Shown: positions 6,359 to 15,301 of the stretch, in pieces
Layout of the letters: each line of letters opens with the position of its first letter
Position numbering within the stretch: position 1 is the stretch's first letter
DNA from: Neptuniibacter sp048548695
Lineage (GTDB): Bacteria > Pseudomonadota > Gammaproteobacteria > Pseudomonadales > Balneatricaceae
Assembly (NCBI RefSeq): GCF_048548695.1
Contig: NZ_JBLYIF010000006.1
Reading direction: 5' to 3' (one strand)
DNA length: 64,000 nucleotides
Made by a program: the position numbers and the translations under genes
The notes under the pieces: model-generated
Databases searched by the model: none
Seen by the model: only the letters and a program-made list of their open reading frames with translations
Told to the model about the DNA's origin: nothing

Positions 6359-7075
6359 TTAGTTGTCTTTGATGTGGGTGATTGCTCGGACCTCAATAGC
6401 GCTAGGGCGAATACAGAAGCGAATATTCACATCATGTAACTGTACGCCAAACTCGCGGTCATCGTCGTGGCGGTCATATGCCGGTCGCGGATCACAACGT
6501 AGCAATTCGGTAATTTGTGTTTGCAGTGGTTCGCCCAATAATGTGGTTAATTGTTCGCATTGCTGCTGCGCAGTGGTGGTGAAAATTACCGGCTGCTGTA
6601 GTTCTGACATATGCGCTACCAAATCATACTGTGCTTCTGTGACACAATCAGAATATGGCAGATAGGGTTTGATATCGATAATCGGTGTGCCGTCCAGCAG
6701 GTCAGCGCCACTCACCTGCAGGAAGGTTTTGCTGTCTTGGTGAATAATGTTTTCCAGTTTGACCGCGGACATGCCAATTGGGTTCGGCCGAAAGGGTGAG
6801 CGGGTTGCAAATACACCAAGCTTCTTTTTCTGTAGTCTGGGAGGGCGTACTGTGGGTCGCCAGCCCTGGTCTGCGGTGGCATTGAAGATAAACAACAGCC
6901 ATATATGGCTGCATTGCTCCAGCCCCCGCAACATCTCTTTGCGGTCAAAACCGGGAAGTAATTCTATGCGGGTGATGATACTGGTGGTCAGCCTTGGCTG
7001 GCGGGGAATGCCGAACTTCTGTCGGTAAGGGCTATGAACCTGTGCTACTGGAGTAAAGCTGTATTGGTTAGACAT
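6359..7075 (-). CDS. trmO: tRNA (t6A37) N6-methyltransferase TrmO
   Basis: A 238-residue member of the TrmO/TsaA (YaeB) family. It adds a methyl group to the threonylcarbamoyl-adenosine at position 37 of some ANN-decoding tRNAs, using S-adenosylmethionine. Family markers are VAQVHSPYRQKFGIPRQP near the N-terminus, TRSPFRPNPIGMSAVKLE in the SAM-binding beta-barrel, DLLDGTPIIDIKPYLPY, and RCDPRPAY in the C-terminal part. The ATG at 7075 matches the family N-terminus. A 7-bp hairpin lies directly upstream where an SD would normally sit. Confidence 0.9.
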   Translation of the reverse strand: MSNQYSFTPVAQVHSPYRQKFGIPRQPRLTTSIITRIELLPGFDRKEMLRGLEQCSHIWLLFIFNATADQGWRPTVRPPRLQKKKLGVFATRSPFRPNPIGMSAVKLENIIHQDSKTFLQVSGADLLDGTPIIDIKPYLPYSDCVTEAQYDLVAHMSELQQPVIFTTTAQQQCEQLTTLLGEPLQTQITELLRCDPRPAYDRHDDDREFGVQLHDVNIRFCIRPSAIEVRAITHIKDN

Positions 7076-7080
7076 GATGC

Positions 7081-7101
7081 CATCTGAATGATAATCAGAT
7101 G
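7081..7101. repeat. Hairpin just upstream of trmO start
   Basis: CATCTGA, a 7-nt loop ATGATAA and TCAGATG form a perfect 7-bp inverted repeat. In the trmO mRNA it ends 5 nt before the ATG and no free SD remains. It could act in translational control or RNA stability; this is inferred from position only. Confidence 0.5.
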
Positions 7102-7109
7102 ACAGTCTA

Positions 7110-8747
7110 TCAGCTTGCGCCAGAGTGGTCATGAGTAGGCTGCTGACGTATCTGCAGAGGTAGCATACTGCTCCAGTAACGGGCGGCTTTTTCTACTTGC
7201 TGACTCAATTGATGGATCTGACTCAGGCTATCGAGCAGAGTGATACTTTCGCTGCCGGGCAGGTGCCCCTGCACGGTTTGCTCCAAAACGGTAGTTTTCA
7301 GGCGCTGGTATTGTTTTTCCAGATGCAGGAGTTGTAGATGGGCATTCGTTTCGTAACATGAATCGGGTTGTATCTCACAGCTATCGATGAGGGTGATGGC
7401 TGCTTGCTGATATTCATTGATCTGGTGGTTGAGCCCCGCATTAGCCAAGGCAGCAAGTGTGTCGTAGTAAGTGGGTAGGTGTGCCGCTAACTGAGTGATA
7501 TGGCTGTAATAGCGTGTTACTCGAAGGGCAATTGGCAGTTGTTTACTGGTTTCTTCCGACAGACTCTCCCGAGCGATTTTCTGATTGTAGTCGGCAATTT
7601 GACCGCAGAGCGAGAGTATAGCGTCCCGCTGTCGCTCTAGCTGCACAATCTCGGTTAACTCACTGCTGATTGCTTGCCGTGCCAGAGCCGAGGTCAGCTG
7701 GCTGACTCGGGTTAGTTCCTGGCTCATAGCTTCCAGTGCCAGGGTGGGGGTGGTCAGGATGTTTCGGTCTAGGAATTGTGGTGCCGAGAGGTTTTCTTCC
7801 TGAGTTCGAAACAACCGCTCCAAAAACTGGCTGAGCCGAAAAATAAATCGCCAAAACAGGATGATCCCCAACAGGTTGAATAGTGTGTGAAAGCCTGCCA
7901 GCAAGAGTACTGGATCCCAGTATGCTGATAGGTTGTCCAGCAGTTGCCTGGCGGGCAGTAATAGCAGTAAACCAACCATGCCGGTAATCAGATTAAATAC
8001 TACGTGTGCGGCGGCGATACGTTTGGCATTGGCGGTGGCACCGATAACAGCCAGCACAGCAGTGGATGTCGTACCAAGATTGGCACCAATCACTGCCGCC
8101 GCCATGGCACTTATAGGCAGGTTGGTACTGGCGATTAATGACAGAATCACCACCATGGCTGCAGAGGAAGACTGCATGACGACGGTTAGTATAAAACCAG
8201 CAAGGAGGGCGCTGGCTAACCCCAGCAGGCCGACGCCTTCGGGTTGTAGGGTAAAGGTTTGCTGAAAACCTTCAAGCGTGGTTTTAAGCACATCCAACCC
8301 GACAAAAAACAGGCCAAATCCAGCTAACGCTGTGCCCAGGTGGGCCAGTTTCTTATGACGGCCTAATAAACGCAGCGCCATGCCCAGAGCGAGTATAGGC
8401 AGGGCAAAAAAATGGGTGGAGAGTTTAAAACCGATTAACGCAACCAGCCAGCCTGTGGCAGTCGTACCTAAGTTGCAGCCCAAGATGACGGTAATAGACT
8501 GGCGTAAGTTGAGGAGCCCGGCATTGACAAAACCGATGGTGGCGACGGTCACTACGCTGGATGATTGCACCAGTGTGGTGATTAGCGTTCCGGAGCTGAG
8601 TCCACGCCAGTCTGAGTCTGTGCCGGTTTGCAGGATTTGTTTGAGTTGTTTACCCGCAGCCTGACGCAGACCTTCTGTCATCAATTGCATACCCAGCATA
8701 AACAACGCCAGGCCACCCAGCAGACCGGACAGGGTCATGAAATCCAT
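7110..8747 (-). CDS. Na+/phosphate cotransporter with PhoU-like C-terminal domain
   Basis: A 545-residue inner-membrane protein of the NptA/YjbB type (Na/Pi-II family). Two inverted transport repeats carry the diagnostic QSSS motifs, TTLVQSSSVVTVATIG near residue 60 and TVVMQSSSAAMVVILS near residue 190, among about nine hydrophobic segments. Residues from about 340 to the end are soluble and helical, like the PhoU-type regulatory domain seen in this family. Uptake or export of phosphate with sodium is expected. It sits upstream of trmO on the same strand. Confidence 0.88.
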   Translation of the reverse strand: MDFMTLSGLLGGLALFMLGMQLMTEGLRQAAGKQLKQILQTGTDSDWRGLSSGTLITTLVQSSSVVTVATIGFVNAGLLNLRQSITVILGCNLGTTATGWLVALIGFKLSTHFFALPILALGMALRLLGRHKKLAHLGTALAGFGLFFVGLDVLKTTLEGFQQTFTLQPEGVGLLGLASALLAGFILTVVMQSSSAAMVVILSLIASTNLPISAMAAAVIGANLGTTSTAVLAVIGATANAKRIAAAHVVFNLITGMVGLLLLLPARQLLDNLSAYWDPVLLLAGFHTLFNLLGIILFWRFIFRLSQFLERLFRTQEENLSAPQFLDRNILTTPTLALEAMSQELTRVSQLTSALARQAISSELTEIVQLERQRDAILSLCGQIADYNQKIARESLSEETSKQLPIALRVTRYYSHITQLAAHLPTYYDTLAALANAGLNHQINEYQQAAITLIDSCEIQPDSCYETNAHLQLLHLEKQYQRLKTTVLEQTVQGHLPGSESITLLDSLSQIHQLSQQVEKAARYWSSMLPLQIRQQPTHDHSGAS

Positions 8748-8811
8748 GATGTGGTATCTCTCAGCGGATAACTATTATTGGCAGTTTAGGCGGAATTCTG
8801 TTGCTGTGGTA

Positions 8812-9495
8812 TCAGGGGGTACGCGCTAATACCCAGGCATCAACAATTTCTGTCCCCTGTTGTTTCAACACCCGGCTGGCTTCTTGCAGGGTGGCACCTG
8901 TGGTCATCACATCGTCAACTAATACCACATGGCGTGCCGGTGGGTAACGGCAACTAAAGACGTTGCGTAGATTTCTGCGGCGCTCGATTTTAGAGAGGCT
9001 GTGCTGTTGTTGGGTGGCGCGATGCTTGATCAGACAGCTATCCTGCACAGGTAGCTGTAAGCGCTTGCCTAATTGCTCTGCGAGGAGTTGGGCGTGGTTA
9101 AAGCCGCGGCGTTGCTGGCTGATCCAGTGCATGGGTATTGGCAGAATATAATCAGGTTGACGGCGATCCTGAAAATGACTGGCGGCCAGTGCCGCCAAGT
9201 GGCCGAGATAGGCGGGTTGTCGCTGGGTTTTTATCAGATTGATGCAGCGATCGATGGGAAAGCGATAGGTAAACAGCGCAGATACTTGATCGAAGCTGGG
9301 TGTCTGGCGCAAGCAGTGGGCACAAATAACTTCTGCAGAGGTCGGCACGGGTAGTGCGCAACGGGAGCAGCAGCGGGTCAGCCAGGGTAGGTCTGCTTTG
9401 CACTCGGTACAGATGCAATCTGTAGTGGTGCAGGGCTGGGCGCAGAAAATACACTGTTTATAAAATAAACAACAGTTCTCTTGGCGATGCTTCAT
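8812..9495 (-). CDS. comF: ComF family phosphoribosyltransferase-like protein
   Basis: A 227-residue ComF/GntX homologue, linked in other bacteria to DNA uptake during natural transformation. The N-terminal zinc-finger-like part has paired cysteines (CIFCAQPC, CTEC, CCSRC, CAHC). The C-terminal part has the PRPP-loop motif HVVLVDDVMTTGATL, preceded by the typical HSLSKIERRRNL stretch. It is divergent from bioB, and the two starts are about 100 bp apart with the bioB promoter between them. A comEA gene in the same window adds weak support for a competence role. Confidence 0.9.
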   Translation of the reverse strand: MKHRQENCCLFYKQCIFCAQPCTTTDCICTECKADLPWLTRCCSRCALPVPTSAEVICAHCLRQTPSFDQVSALFTYRFPIDRCINLIKTQRQPAYLGHLAALAASHFQDRRQPDYILPIPMHWISQQRRGFNHAQLLAEQLGKRLQLPVQDSCLIKHRATQQQHSLSKIERRRNLRNVFSCRYPPARHVVLVDDVMTTGATLQEASRVLKQQGTEIVDAWVLARTP

Positions 9496-9498
9496 TGG

Positions 9499-9526
9499 TT
9501 GACAGTTCCCTCTGTCATTATAGAAT
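9499..9526 (+). promoter_or_regulatory. Sigma70 promoter of the bioBFHCD operon
   Basis: TTGACA at 9499-9504, a 16-nt spacer and TAGAAT at 9521-9526 make a near-consensus promoter. Initiation would be near 9533, about 60 nt before the bioB ATG. GGTTGACA overlaps the -35 element and resembles the right half of a BirA box; I could not find a clear left half at 14-16 nt spacing, so the operator is uncertain. Confidence 0.7.
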
Positions 9527-9593
9527 GGCCACTATATTCGCGGCCGCCACTCAAACTCGCCGGCTGCAGACATGTTCTGAGGATTTACACACC

Positions 9594-10637
9594 ATGCAAG
9601 CCACTGCCGATATTCGACACGACTGGACCCAGGCTGAAGTAAAGGCCCTGTTAGATCTGCCATTTAATGATCTTCTATTCCGTGCGCAAACGGTGCACCG
9701 CCAATACTTCAATCCGAATGAAGTTCAGGTCAGCACATTGCTGTCGATTAAAACCGGCGCTTGTCCAGAAGATTGTAAATATTGCCCGCAGAGCGGTCAT
9801 TATAATACAGGCTTGGAAAAGCAGCGCCTGATGGAAGTCGAAGCGGTGATTAATAAAGCGAAGCAGGCTAAAGCGGCTGGCTCAACTCGCTTCTGCATGG
9901 GTGCTGCCTGGAAGCACCCTTCCGAAAAAGATATGCCCTATGTGCTGGAAATGGTGAAAGAGGTGAAAGCCCTGGGCCTAGAAACCTGCATGACCCTGGG
10001 TATGCTGGATGAAGGTAAAGCGGAGCAACTGGCGGATGCTGGCCTGGACTATTACAACCATAATCTGGATACCTCACCTGAGTTCTACGACAAAATCATT
10101 ACCACGCGCACTTATCAGGACCGTCTCGACACGCTGCAAAATGTGCGAGATTCCGGTATGAAAATCTGCAGTGGCGGTATTCTGGGTATGGGTGAGACGC
10201 AGACTGACCGTATTGGCCTGCTGTGTCAGCTGGCCAATATGTCGGTTCAACCAGAGAGTGTGCCAATTAACATGCTGGTCAAAGTTGAAGGCACACCACT
10301 GGAAAATGTCGACGATCTGGATCCGTTGGACTTTATTCGTACTATTGCCGTGGCACGGATTATGATGCCTGCCTCCCATGTTCGTTTGTCTGCTGGTCGC
10401 GAAAAAATGAGTGACGAAATGCAGGCGATGACGTTCTTTGCGGGTGCCAACTCGATCTTTTATGGCGAGTGCCTGCTGACTACGCCAAATCCGGAAACTC
10501 ACCGTGACCTGCAGTTATTCAAGCGTCTGGGCATCAATCCGGAACAGCGCATCTCTGAAGCAGATGAGACTCAGGAAGCCGCACTGATGAATGACCTGCA
10601 GAAGCAGCAGGACAGCGCACATTTCTACGAAGCTTAA
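9594..10637 (+). CDS. bioB: Biotin synthase
   Basis: A 347-residue radical SAM enzyme that inserts sulfur into dethiobiotin. The CxxxCxxC cluster motif is CPEDCKYC in TGACPEDCKYCPQSGHY (about residues 57-73). Later family segments include ETCMTLGMLDEGKAEQLADAG, YYNHNLDTSPEFY and SAGREKMSDEMQAMTFFAGAN. The ATG at 9594 has TGAGGA about 10 nt upstream; the longer frame to 9495 would overlap the promoter. First gene of a five-gene biotin operon. Confidence 0.97.
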   Translation: MQATADIRHDWTQAEVKALLDLPFNDLLFRAQTVHRQYFNPNEVQVSTLLSIKTGACPEDCKYCPQSGHYNTGLEKQRLMEVEAVINKAKQAKAAGSTRFCMGAAWKHPSEKDMPYVLEMVKEVKALGLETCMTLGMLDEGKAEQLADAGLDYYNHNLDTSPEFYDKIITTRTYQDRLDTLQNVRDSGMKICSGGILGMGETQTDRIGLLCQLANMSVQPESVPINMLVKVEGTPLENVDDLDPLDFIRTIAVARIMMPASHVRLSAGREKMSDEMQAMTFFAGANSIFYGECLLTTPNPETHRDLQLFKRLGINPEQRISEADETQEAALMNDLQKQQDSAHFYEA

Positions 10638-10683
10638 TTGAATGGCGCAGCGCCTGCGCCCAGCAACCTAACGGGTTAACCTG

Positions 10684-11841
10684 ATGTCTTTTGATGCGTT
10701 GGGCAGTGAGCTACTGGCTCGCAAACAGCAGTCTCTCTATCGGCAGCGCCGCACGTTGCAGTCACCGCAGGGGCCTGAGGTCACTGTCGATGGCAGAACC
10801 TGCCTGGCATTTTGCTCTAATGATTATTTGGGGCTGGCGAATCATCCGGACGTGATCCGTGCGTTACAGGATGCCGCTGATATCTATGGTGTTGGTGGCG
10901 GGGCATCACATCTGGTGAATGGCCACAGCCAAGCTCATCATGCACTGGAAGAAGCATTGGCCGAATTTACGGGCCGACCCAGAGCCTTACTGTTTTCTAC
11001 CGGTTATATGGCAAATCTGGGTGCGGTCAATGCCCTGCTGGATAAGCGAGATGCGGTGTTTGAAGACCGCCTCAATCATGCGTCGTTGTTGGATGCGGGC
11101 TTATTGTCTGGCGCGCGCTTTCAGCGGTATCTGCATAATGACCCGGCCAGTCTGCAACAAAAGCTGACGCGCTCCGAGGCTCGTCGCAAACTGGTAGTGA
11201 CGGATGGTGTCTTCAGCATGGATGGCAACTTGGCTAACCTGCCGGAGCTGGCAGCCGTCACGCGCCAGCAGGGTGGCTGGTTGATGGTAGATGATGCCCA
11301 CGGTTTTGGTTGCCTGGGTGAGTCAGGCGGCGGGTGTGCTGAATACTTTAACCTGGGTATGGAAGAGGTGCCGGTACTGGTTGGTACCTTAGGGAAAGCG
11401 TTTGGTGCTTCTGGTGCTTTTGTGGCGGGTAGTGAAGATCTGATTGAAACCCTGATTCAGTTTGCCAGAACCTATATTTATACCACCAGTATGCCGCCGG
11501 CCGTTGCGGCCGCCTCGTTGGCCAGTTTGTCTCTTCTGAGGCAAGAGAACTGGCGCCGGGAAAAACTCAATAGTTTGATCAAGCAGTTTCGTCAGGGATG
11601 CCAGCAACTTGGCCTGACATTGCTGGAATCCTTTACCCCGATCCAGCCTATTTTGATTGGTGATGCCGCCGCCGCGATGAAAATCAGTGAAGCGTTGGAA
11701 GCACAGGGGATTTTTGTCGGTGCGATTCGACCGCCTACAGTACCGCAGGGTACGGCGCGGTTACGGGTTACGCTGTCAGCTACACACACTGAGGCCCAGG
11801 TCGATCGTTTGCTGTTAGCGCTGGAGTCTGTCGTCAAATGA
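10684..11841 (+). CDS. bioF: 8-amino-7-oxononanoate synthase
   Basis: A 385-residue PLP enzyme of the alpha-oxoamine synthase family. It joins pimeloyl-ACP/CoA and alanine to make 7-keto-8-aminopelargonate. Visible are CSNDYLGLANHPDV near residue 43, the VGGGASHLVNGHS segment, the VDDAHGFGCLGE stretch around residue 203, and the PLP-lysine region VGTLGKAFGASGAFV. It lies 46 bp after bioB and overlaps the start of bioH by 4 bp (ATGA), which implies translational coupling. Confidence 0.96.
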   Translation: MSFDALGSELLARKQQSLYRQRRTLQSPQGPEVTVDGRTCLAFCSNDYLGLANHPDVIRALQDAADIYGVGGGASHLVNGHSQAHHALEEALAEFTGRPRALLFSTGYMANLGAVNALLDKRDAVFEDRLNHASLLDAGLLSGARFQRYLHNDPASLQQKLTRSEARRKLVVTDGVFSMDGNLANLPELAAVTRQQGGWLMVDDAHGFGCLGESGGGCAEYFNLGMEEVPVLVGTLGKAFGASGAFVAGSEDLIETLIQFARTYIYTTSMPPAVAAASLASLSLLRQENWRREKLNSLIKQFRQGCQQLGLTLLESFTPIQPILIGDAAAAMKISEALEAQGIFVGAIRPPTVPQGTARLRVTLSATHTEAQVDRLLLALESVVK

Positions 11842-12602
11842 GTTTGTATACACAACATATTCCCAATCCCGGGATGCCGGAGCTGGTGCTGTTGCATGGC
11901 TGGGGTATGAGCAGTGATGTCTGGCAGCCGGTGTTGCCACAACTGGCTTCGCGTTACAGCCTGACCTTGATCGACCTGCCAGGTTTAGGCCGTTCTGCCA
12001 GGACTGCTTCCTGTCATCTGGCAGAAATTATTGATGCGCTGCTGACGGCTGCACCGGAGCAGGCTTGCTGGCTTGGCTGGTCACTGGGTGGGCAATTGGC
12101 GGTGGAGTGTGCAACACAAGCGCCAGACCGGGTTAAAGGTATCATTACAGTGGCTTCTTCCCCCTGCTTTGTCGAACGGGATGACTGGCAGTGTGCCATG
12201 CAAGAGGCGGTATTTGCCGGGTTTGAATCGGCGTTGCTCGAGAACCCGAAGAAAACCCTGAGCCGATTTATGATGCTGCAAACCCAGGGGGCCGAAGCGG
12301 GGCGGGAAAATCTCAAATTCCTGCGCGCACTACAACCCAATCTAGAGCATGCCGCATTGTCGGAAACATTGCAGCTGCTGCGGCTGGATAGCCGGGGGCA
12401 GCTGGCAGGGTTACAGCAACCAATCATGCAGATATTTGGCGAACGGGACCAGCTTATCCCTCAGAGTGCGGCACAGGCTTGTGCTGAACTGACCGGACGA
12501 TTTGTTCAGTTATACTCGGGTGCAGGACACCTGCCTTTCTTGTCTCACCCGGAAATGTTTTGCAGTGATCTGCAGCAGTTTATGGAGTCATCCGTTGGCT
12601 GA
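11838..12602 (+). CDS. bioH: Pimeloyl-ACP methyl ester esterase
   Basis: A 254-residue alpha/beta hydrolase. BioH frees pimeloyl-ACP from its methyl ester at the end of the BioC-BioH route. The oxyanion segment LLHGWGMSSDVW, the nucleophile elbow WLGWSLGGQLA, the acid segment FGERDQLIPQ and the catalytic His in GAGHLPFLSHP are present. It overlaps bioF by 4 bp and bioC by 8 bp. The operon position next to bioC strongly supports BioH rather than a generic hydrolase. Confidence 0.95.
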   Translation: MSLYTQHIPNPGMPELVLLHGWGMSSDVWQPVLPQLASRYSLTLIDLPGLGRSARTASCHLAEIIDALLTAAPEQACWLGWSLGGQLAVECATQAPDRVKGIITVASSPCFVERDDWQCAMQEAVFAGFESALLENPKKTLSRFMMLQTQGAEAGRENLKFLRALQPNLEHAALSETLQLLRLDSRGQLAGLQQPIMQIFGERDQLIPQSAAQACAELTGRFVQLYSGAGHLPFLSHPEMFCSDLQQFMESSVG

Positions 12603-13389
12603 ATCGAACCGCCTCAAAAAACAGCGGGTGGCGGAGTCCTTTAGTCGGGCTGCGGGCAGCTATGACCGGGTGGCGGATTTGCAGCGTCAGGTCGGACAGA
12701 TGTTAGTCAGTTACCTGCCTTCTATCCAGGCCGAACGAGTGTTGGACCTGGGGTGTGGCACTGGCTTTTTTGGGCCGATCTTGCGGCAGTGCTACCCCCA
12801 GGCGCAGTTGCTAAATCTCGATCTGGCTCAGGGTATGTTGCACTACGCCAGGCAGCATCGGCCAGTCAGTAATGCTCATTGGCTCTGTGGTGATGCGGAA
12901 GCTTTACCCCTGGCTGATAGTAGTGTGGATCTGATTTTTTCAAGTCTGGCTATTCAGTGGTGCGAGCAACCAGACCTGTTGTTCAGCGAGGTGCAAAGGG
13001 TACTGAAACCCGGCGGTTGCTTCGTTGCGGCGACTCTGGGGCCGGACACCCTGCTGGAGCTTCGTCGTGCTTGGGAGGCGGTAGATGACTTTGTACATGT
13101 GAATCGTTTTATTCCGCTGACTGACTTACTAGTGACGGTGCCTGAAGGGTTGCAGTGTGTTGTGCAGCAGGAAGAGCAGCGTGTGCTTGAGTATGCGCAG
13201 CTAAAGCAACTCACGGACGAGTTAAAAGAGTTGGGTGCGCATAACATGAACCAGGGTCAGGCTACGGGTTTGACCGGACGCCGTCAGTTACGTCAGTTTC
13301 GAAATGCCTATGAGGCGCAGCGGCGCTCAGATGAAATGCTGCCGGCGACCTACCAGATCTATTATCTTGTGTTTCAACAGGCTAAATAA
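12595..13389 (+). CDS. bioC: Malonyl-ACP O-methyltransferase
   Basis: A 264-residue SAM methyltransferase that methylates malonyl-ACP so that it can prime fatty acid synthesis as a pimelate precursor. The SAM motif is VLDLGCGTGFFGP (about residues 46-58), followed by LFSEVQRVLKPGG. I place the start at a TTG (12595) with GGAG 7 nt upstream, overlapping the bioH stop by 8 bp. The protein then begins with AESNRLKKQRVAESFSRAA, the usual BioC N-terminus. The longer frame to 12502 would read through bioH. Confidence 0.94.
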   Translation: MAESNRLKKQRVAESFSRAAGSYDRVADLQRQVGQMLVSYLPSIQAERVLDLGCGTGFFGPILRQCYPQAQLLNLDLAQGMLHYARQHRPVSNAHWLCGDAEALPLADSSVDLIFSSLAIQWCEQPDLLFSEVQRVLKPGGCFVAATLGPDTLLELRRAWEAVDDFVHVNRFIPLTDLLVTVPEGLQCVVQQEEQRVLEYAQLKQLTDELKELGAHNMNQGQATGLTGRRQLRQFRNAYEAQRRSDEMLPATYQIYYLVFQQAK

Positions 13390-13401
13390 CAGGACCTTGC
13401 G

Positions 13402-14091
13402 ATGGCTAAACGGGTGTTTTTTGTTACGGGTACGGATACCGATGCAGGTAAAACCGTGGTTTCAGCTGGCTTGTTACAGGCAGGCAACAACCGGCAGTGG
13501 AAAACGCTGGGTTTGAAACCAATTGCAGCGGGTTGTGAGCAAACCGATGCCGGGCTGCGCAATAGCGATGCACTGATCCTGCAGCAAACTGCTTCAGTAA
13601 ATATGAGTTACGATCAGGTCAACCCGGTCAGCTTTGCAGAGCCGATTGCGCCTCATATTGCGGCGCTGCATGAGGGGCGGCAACTTAATGCAGATCGCGT
13701 TGCTGCCTATTGTCGTGGCGCACTATTACAGTCTGCTGATCTGGTGGTCATCGAGGGAGCAGGGGGCTGGCGGGTACCGCTAAATAACCGGGAAACGCTA
13801 GCCGCGTTGCCGCGCTCATTGCAGTTGCCAGTCATTATGGTGGTGGGGATGAAGCTGGGTTGTATAAATCACGCCTTGCTAACAGCAGAAAGTATCGCTC
13901 GTGATGGTTTGCAACTGGCAGGTTGGGTGGCTAACTGTATTGATCCCGACATGGCCAGCTATGACGAAAATTTAGCAACATTAAAAACTATGTTACGTGC
14001 CCCTCTGTTAGGGGAAGTGCCCCGCCTGGCGCAGGCAAGTCCAGAGATCGTTGCCAACTACCTCGATCTGGATATGCTTCCTGTACAATAA
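13402..14091 (+). CDS. bioD: Dethiobiotin synthetase
   Basis: A 229-residue ATP-dependent carboxylase that closes the ureido ring to form dethiobiotin. The P-loop is FVTGTDTDAGKTVVSAG at residues 6-22. KPIAAGCEQT and VIEGAGGWRVPL are the usual diaminopelargonate- and nucleotide-contact segments. It is the last gene of the operon, 12 bp after bioC. No intrinsic terminator follows; a 12-bp palindrome AACTGTACAGTT spans 14090-14101. Confidence 0.96.
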   Translation: MAKRVFFVTGTDTDAGKTVVSAGLLQAGNNRQWKTLGLKPIAAGCEQTDAGLRNSDALILQQTASVNMSYDQVNPVSFAEPIAPHIAALHEGRQLNADRVAAYCRGALLQSADLVVIEGAGGWRVPLNNRETLAALPRSLQLPVIMVVGMKLGCINHALLTAESIARDGLQLAGWVANCIDPDMASYDENLATLKTMLRAPLLGEVPRLAQASPEIVANYLDLDMLPVQ

Positions 14092-14163
14092 CTGTACAGT
14101 TTCTAATGCTGGTCTATACTCTGCAACGGTCGTTATTGAAACGCACAACCGTAAGGTTCAGCT

Positions 14164-14433
14164 ATGAATATCTCCAGTGTTTATCAGGCGGTACAGCAAT
14201 TTCCTGCACGTAACACCAGTGCTGGCGCAGCGGATGAATCCGGTGTTGCCCAGATAACACCCAGTCAGCAGGTCTCTGCAACAGAGCAAAGTACAGTCGC
14301 TGCAACGGCGCAGGGGGCAGAGTCGGTCGCCGCATCCGACCAGGGTCAGGATCTTGGTCAGTTATCAACTACCCTTGTGAACGCCACAACGGGTACCGCT
14401 GATCCCGGTGCGATTATTGACCTGTTTATTTAG
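14164..14433 (+). CDS. Small Ala/Ser/Thr/Gln-rich protein of unknown function
   Basis: An 89-residue protein starting MNISSVYQAVQQFPARN, followed by a low-complexity stretch rich in Ala, Gln, Ser and Thr, ending TADPGAIIDLFI. It has no cysteine and no clear signal peptide. A TATACT at 14115-14120 could be its -10 element. It lies 49 bp upstream of an HExxH protein of similar composition, so the pair may be co-expressed. No family recognised. Composition and frame suggest a real gene. Confidence 0.6.
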   Translation: MNISSVYQAVQQFPARNTSAGAADESGVAQITPSQQVSATEQSTVAATAQGAESVAASDQGQDLGQLSTTLVNATTGTADPGAIIDLFI

Positions 14434-14482
14434 TGTTTATCGCTAAAAGGTAGCTAAACGGAAGTAATCAAGGAGTCGCAAC

Positions 14483-15298
14483 GTGCAGATCAGTGCAACT
14501 GCCACCGCGTTTACCGATCCGTCTCTGAAAACTTCAGGGAATGGTGCGGTTACGCCTGCTAGCGTTGCACCAGCCAGGCCATCATCCCCCAGTGTTATTC
14601 TCTCGCTATCGCCAGAAGCCCGTGCCCGTTCAGCCAATGAACAGCAGTCAGCTGGCAGTGCTGATGGCACGGTATCATCTCAGACCACTGCGGTTAGCTA
14701 CAAGACTGATGCGGCACAGCAAAGTCTCGTGCGTGAGTTAGCACGGCGCGACCTAGAGGTGCGTACGCACGAACGCATTCATGCTTCGGTGGGCGGACGC
14801 TATACCTCTGCGCCCAGTTTTACCTATGAGCGCGGCCCTGATGGCCGATTGTATGCGGTGTCTGGTGAAGTGCAGATCGATACCACGTCGATACCGGGTA
14901 ATCCTCAAGCCAGCTTGGAGAAAGCTCAGGTGATTCAGAGGGCCGCCTTGGCGGTGCCTGATCCATCACCGGCGGACCGCAATGCCGCTGCACAGGCGCG
15001 GGCGATGGCGGCTGCAGCGCAGGCTGAAATTGCCAGACTGGATCGCAGTGGTGCTGAGGGCGAGAGTGATCAGGTCCAACCGGAGGTCATCGCAGCAACA
15101 ACGGCTACATCCACGGCAGACAGTGAAGCAAAAGTCGCTGAAGAGAAAGATGAAACGGATACACCTTTGTTTGAGCTGGATTCTGAACGTATGGCCAGAG
15201 TCAGTCAGCAATTAGCAGAGCTAAACCGTAAACTGTTTAATGCCGGGGCAATGGAACAATTTGGTTCGACAGGTTCTCTGGTCGACCTGAGCGTCTGA
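14483..15298 (+). CDS. Putative metalloprotease, SprA-related / CJM1_0395-like family
   Basis: A 271-residue protein with a GTG start and AGGAG (14471-14475) 7 nt upstream. The first 85 residues are low complexity. The core runs from VRELARRDLEVRTHERIHASVGG, whose HERIH is an HExxH zinc site, through PSFTYERGPDGRLYAVSGEV to DPSPADRNAAAQARAMAAAA. This matches the SprA-related putative metalloprotease family found in many Gram-negatives. The tail is acidic and followed by LAELNRKLF. Substrate and cell location are unknown; there is no signal peptide. Family assignment is from memory of the core motif. Confidence 0.7.
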   Translation: MQISATATAFTDPSLKTSGNGAVTPASVAPARPSSPSVILSLSPEARARSANEQQSAGSADGTVSSQTTAVSYKTDAAQQSLVRELARRDLEVRTHERIHASVGGRYTSAPSFTYERGPDGRLYAVSGEVQIDTTSIPGNPQASLEKAQVIQRAALAVPDPSPADRNAAAQARAMAAAAQAEIARLDRSGAEGESDQVQPEVIAATTATSTADSEAKVAEEKDETDTPLFELDSERMARVSQQLAELNRKLFNAGAMEQFGSTGSLVDLSV

Positions 15299-15301
15299 GT
15301 A

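Noticed and set aside
14081..14101. CTGTACA...TGTACAG near the bioD end as a LexA box
   Set aside because: The spacing does not fit CTGT-N8-ACAG; only the simple palindrome AACTGTACAGTT is present.
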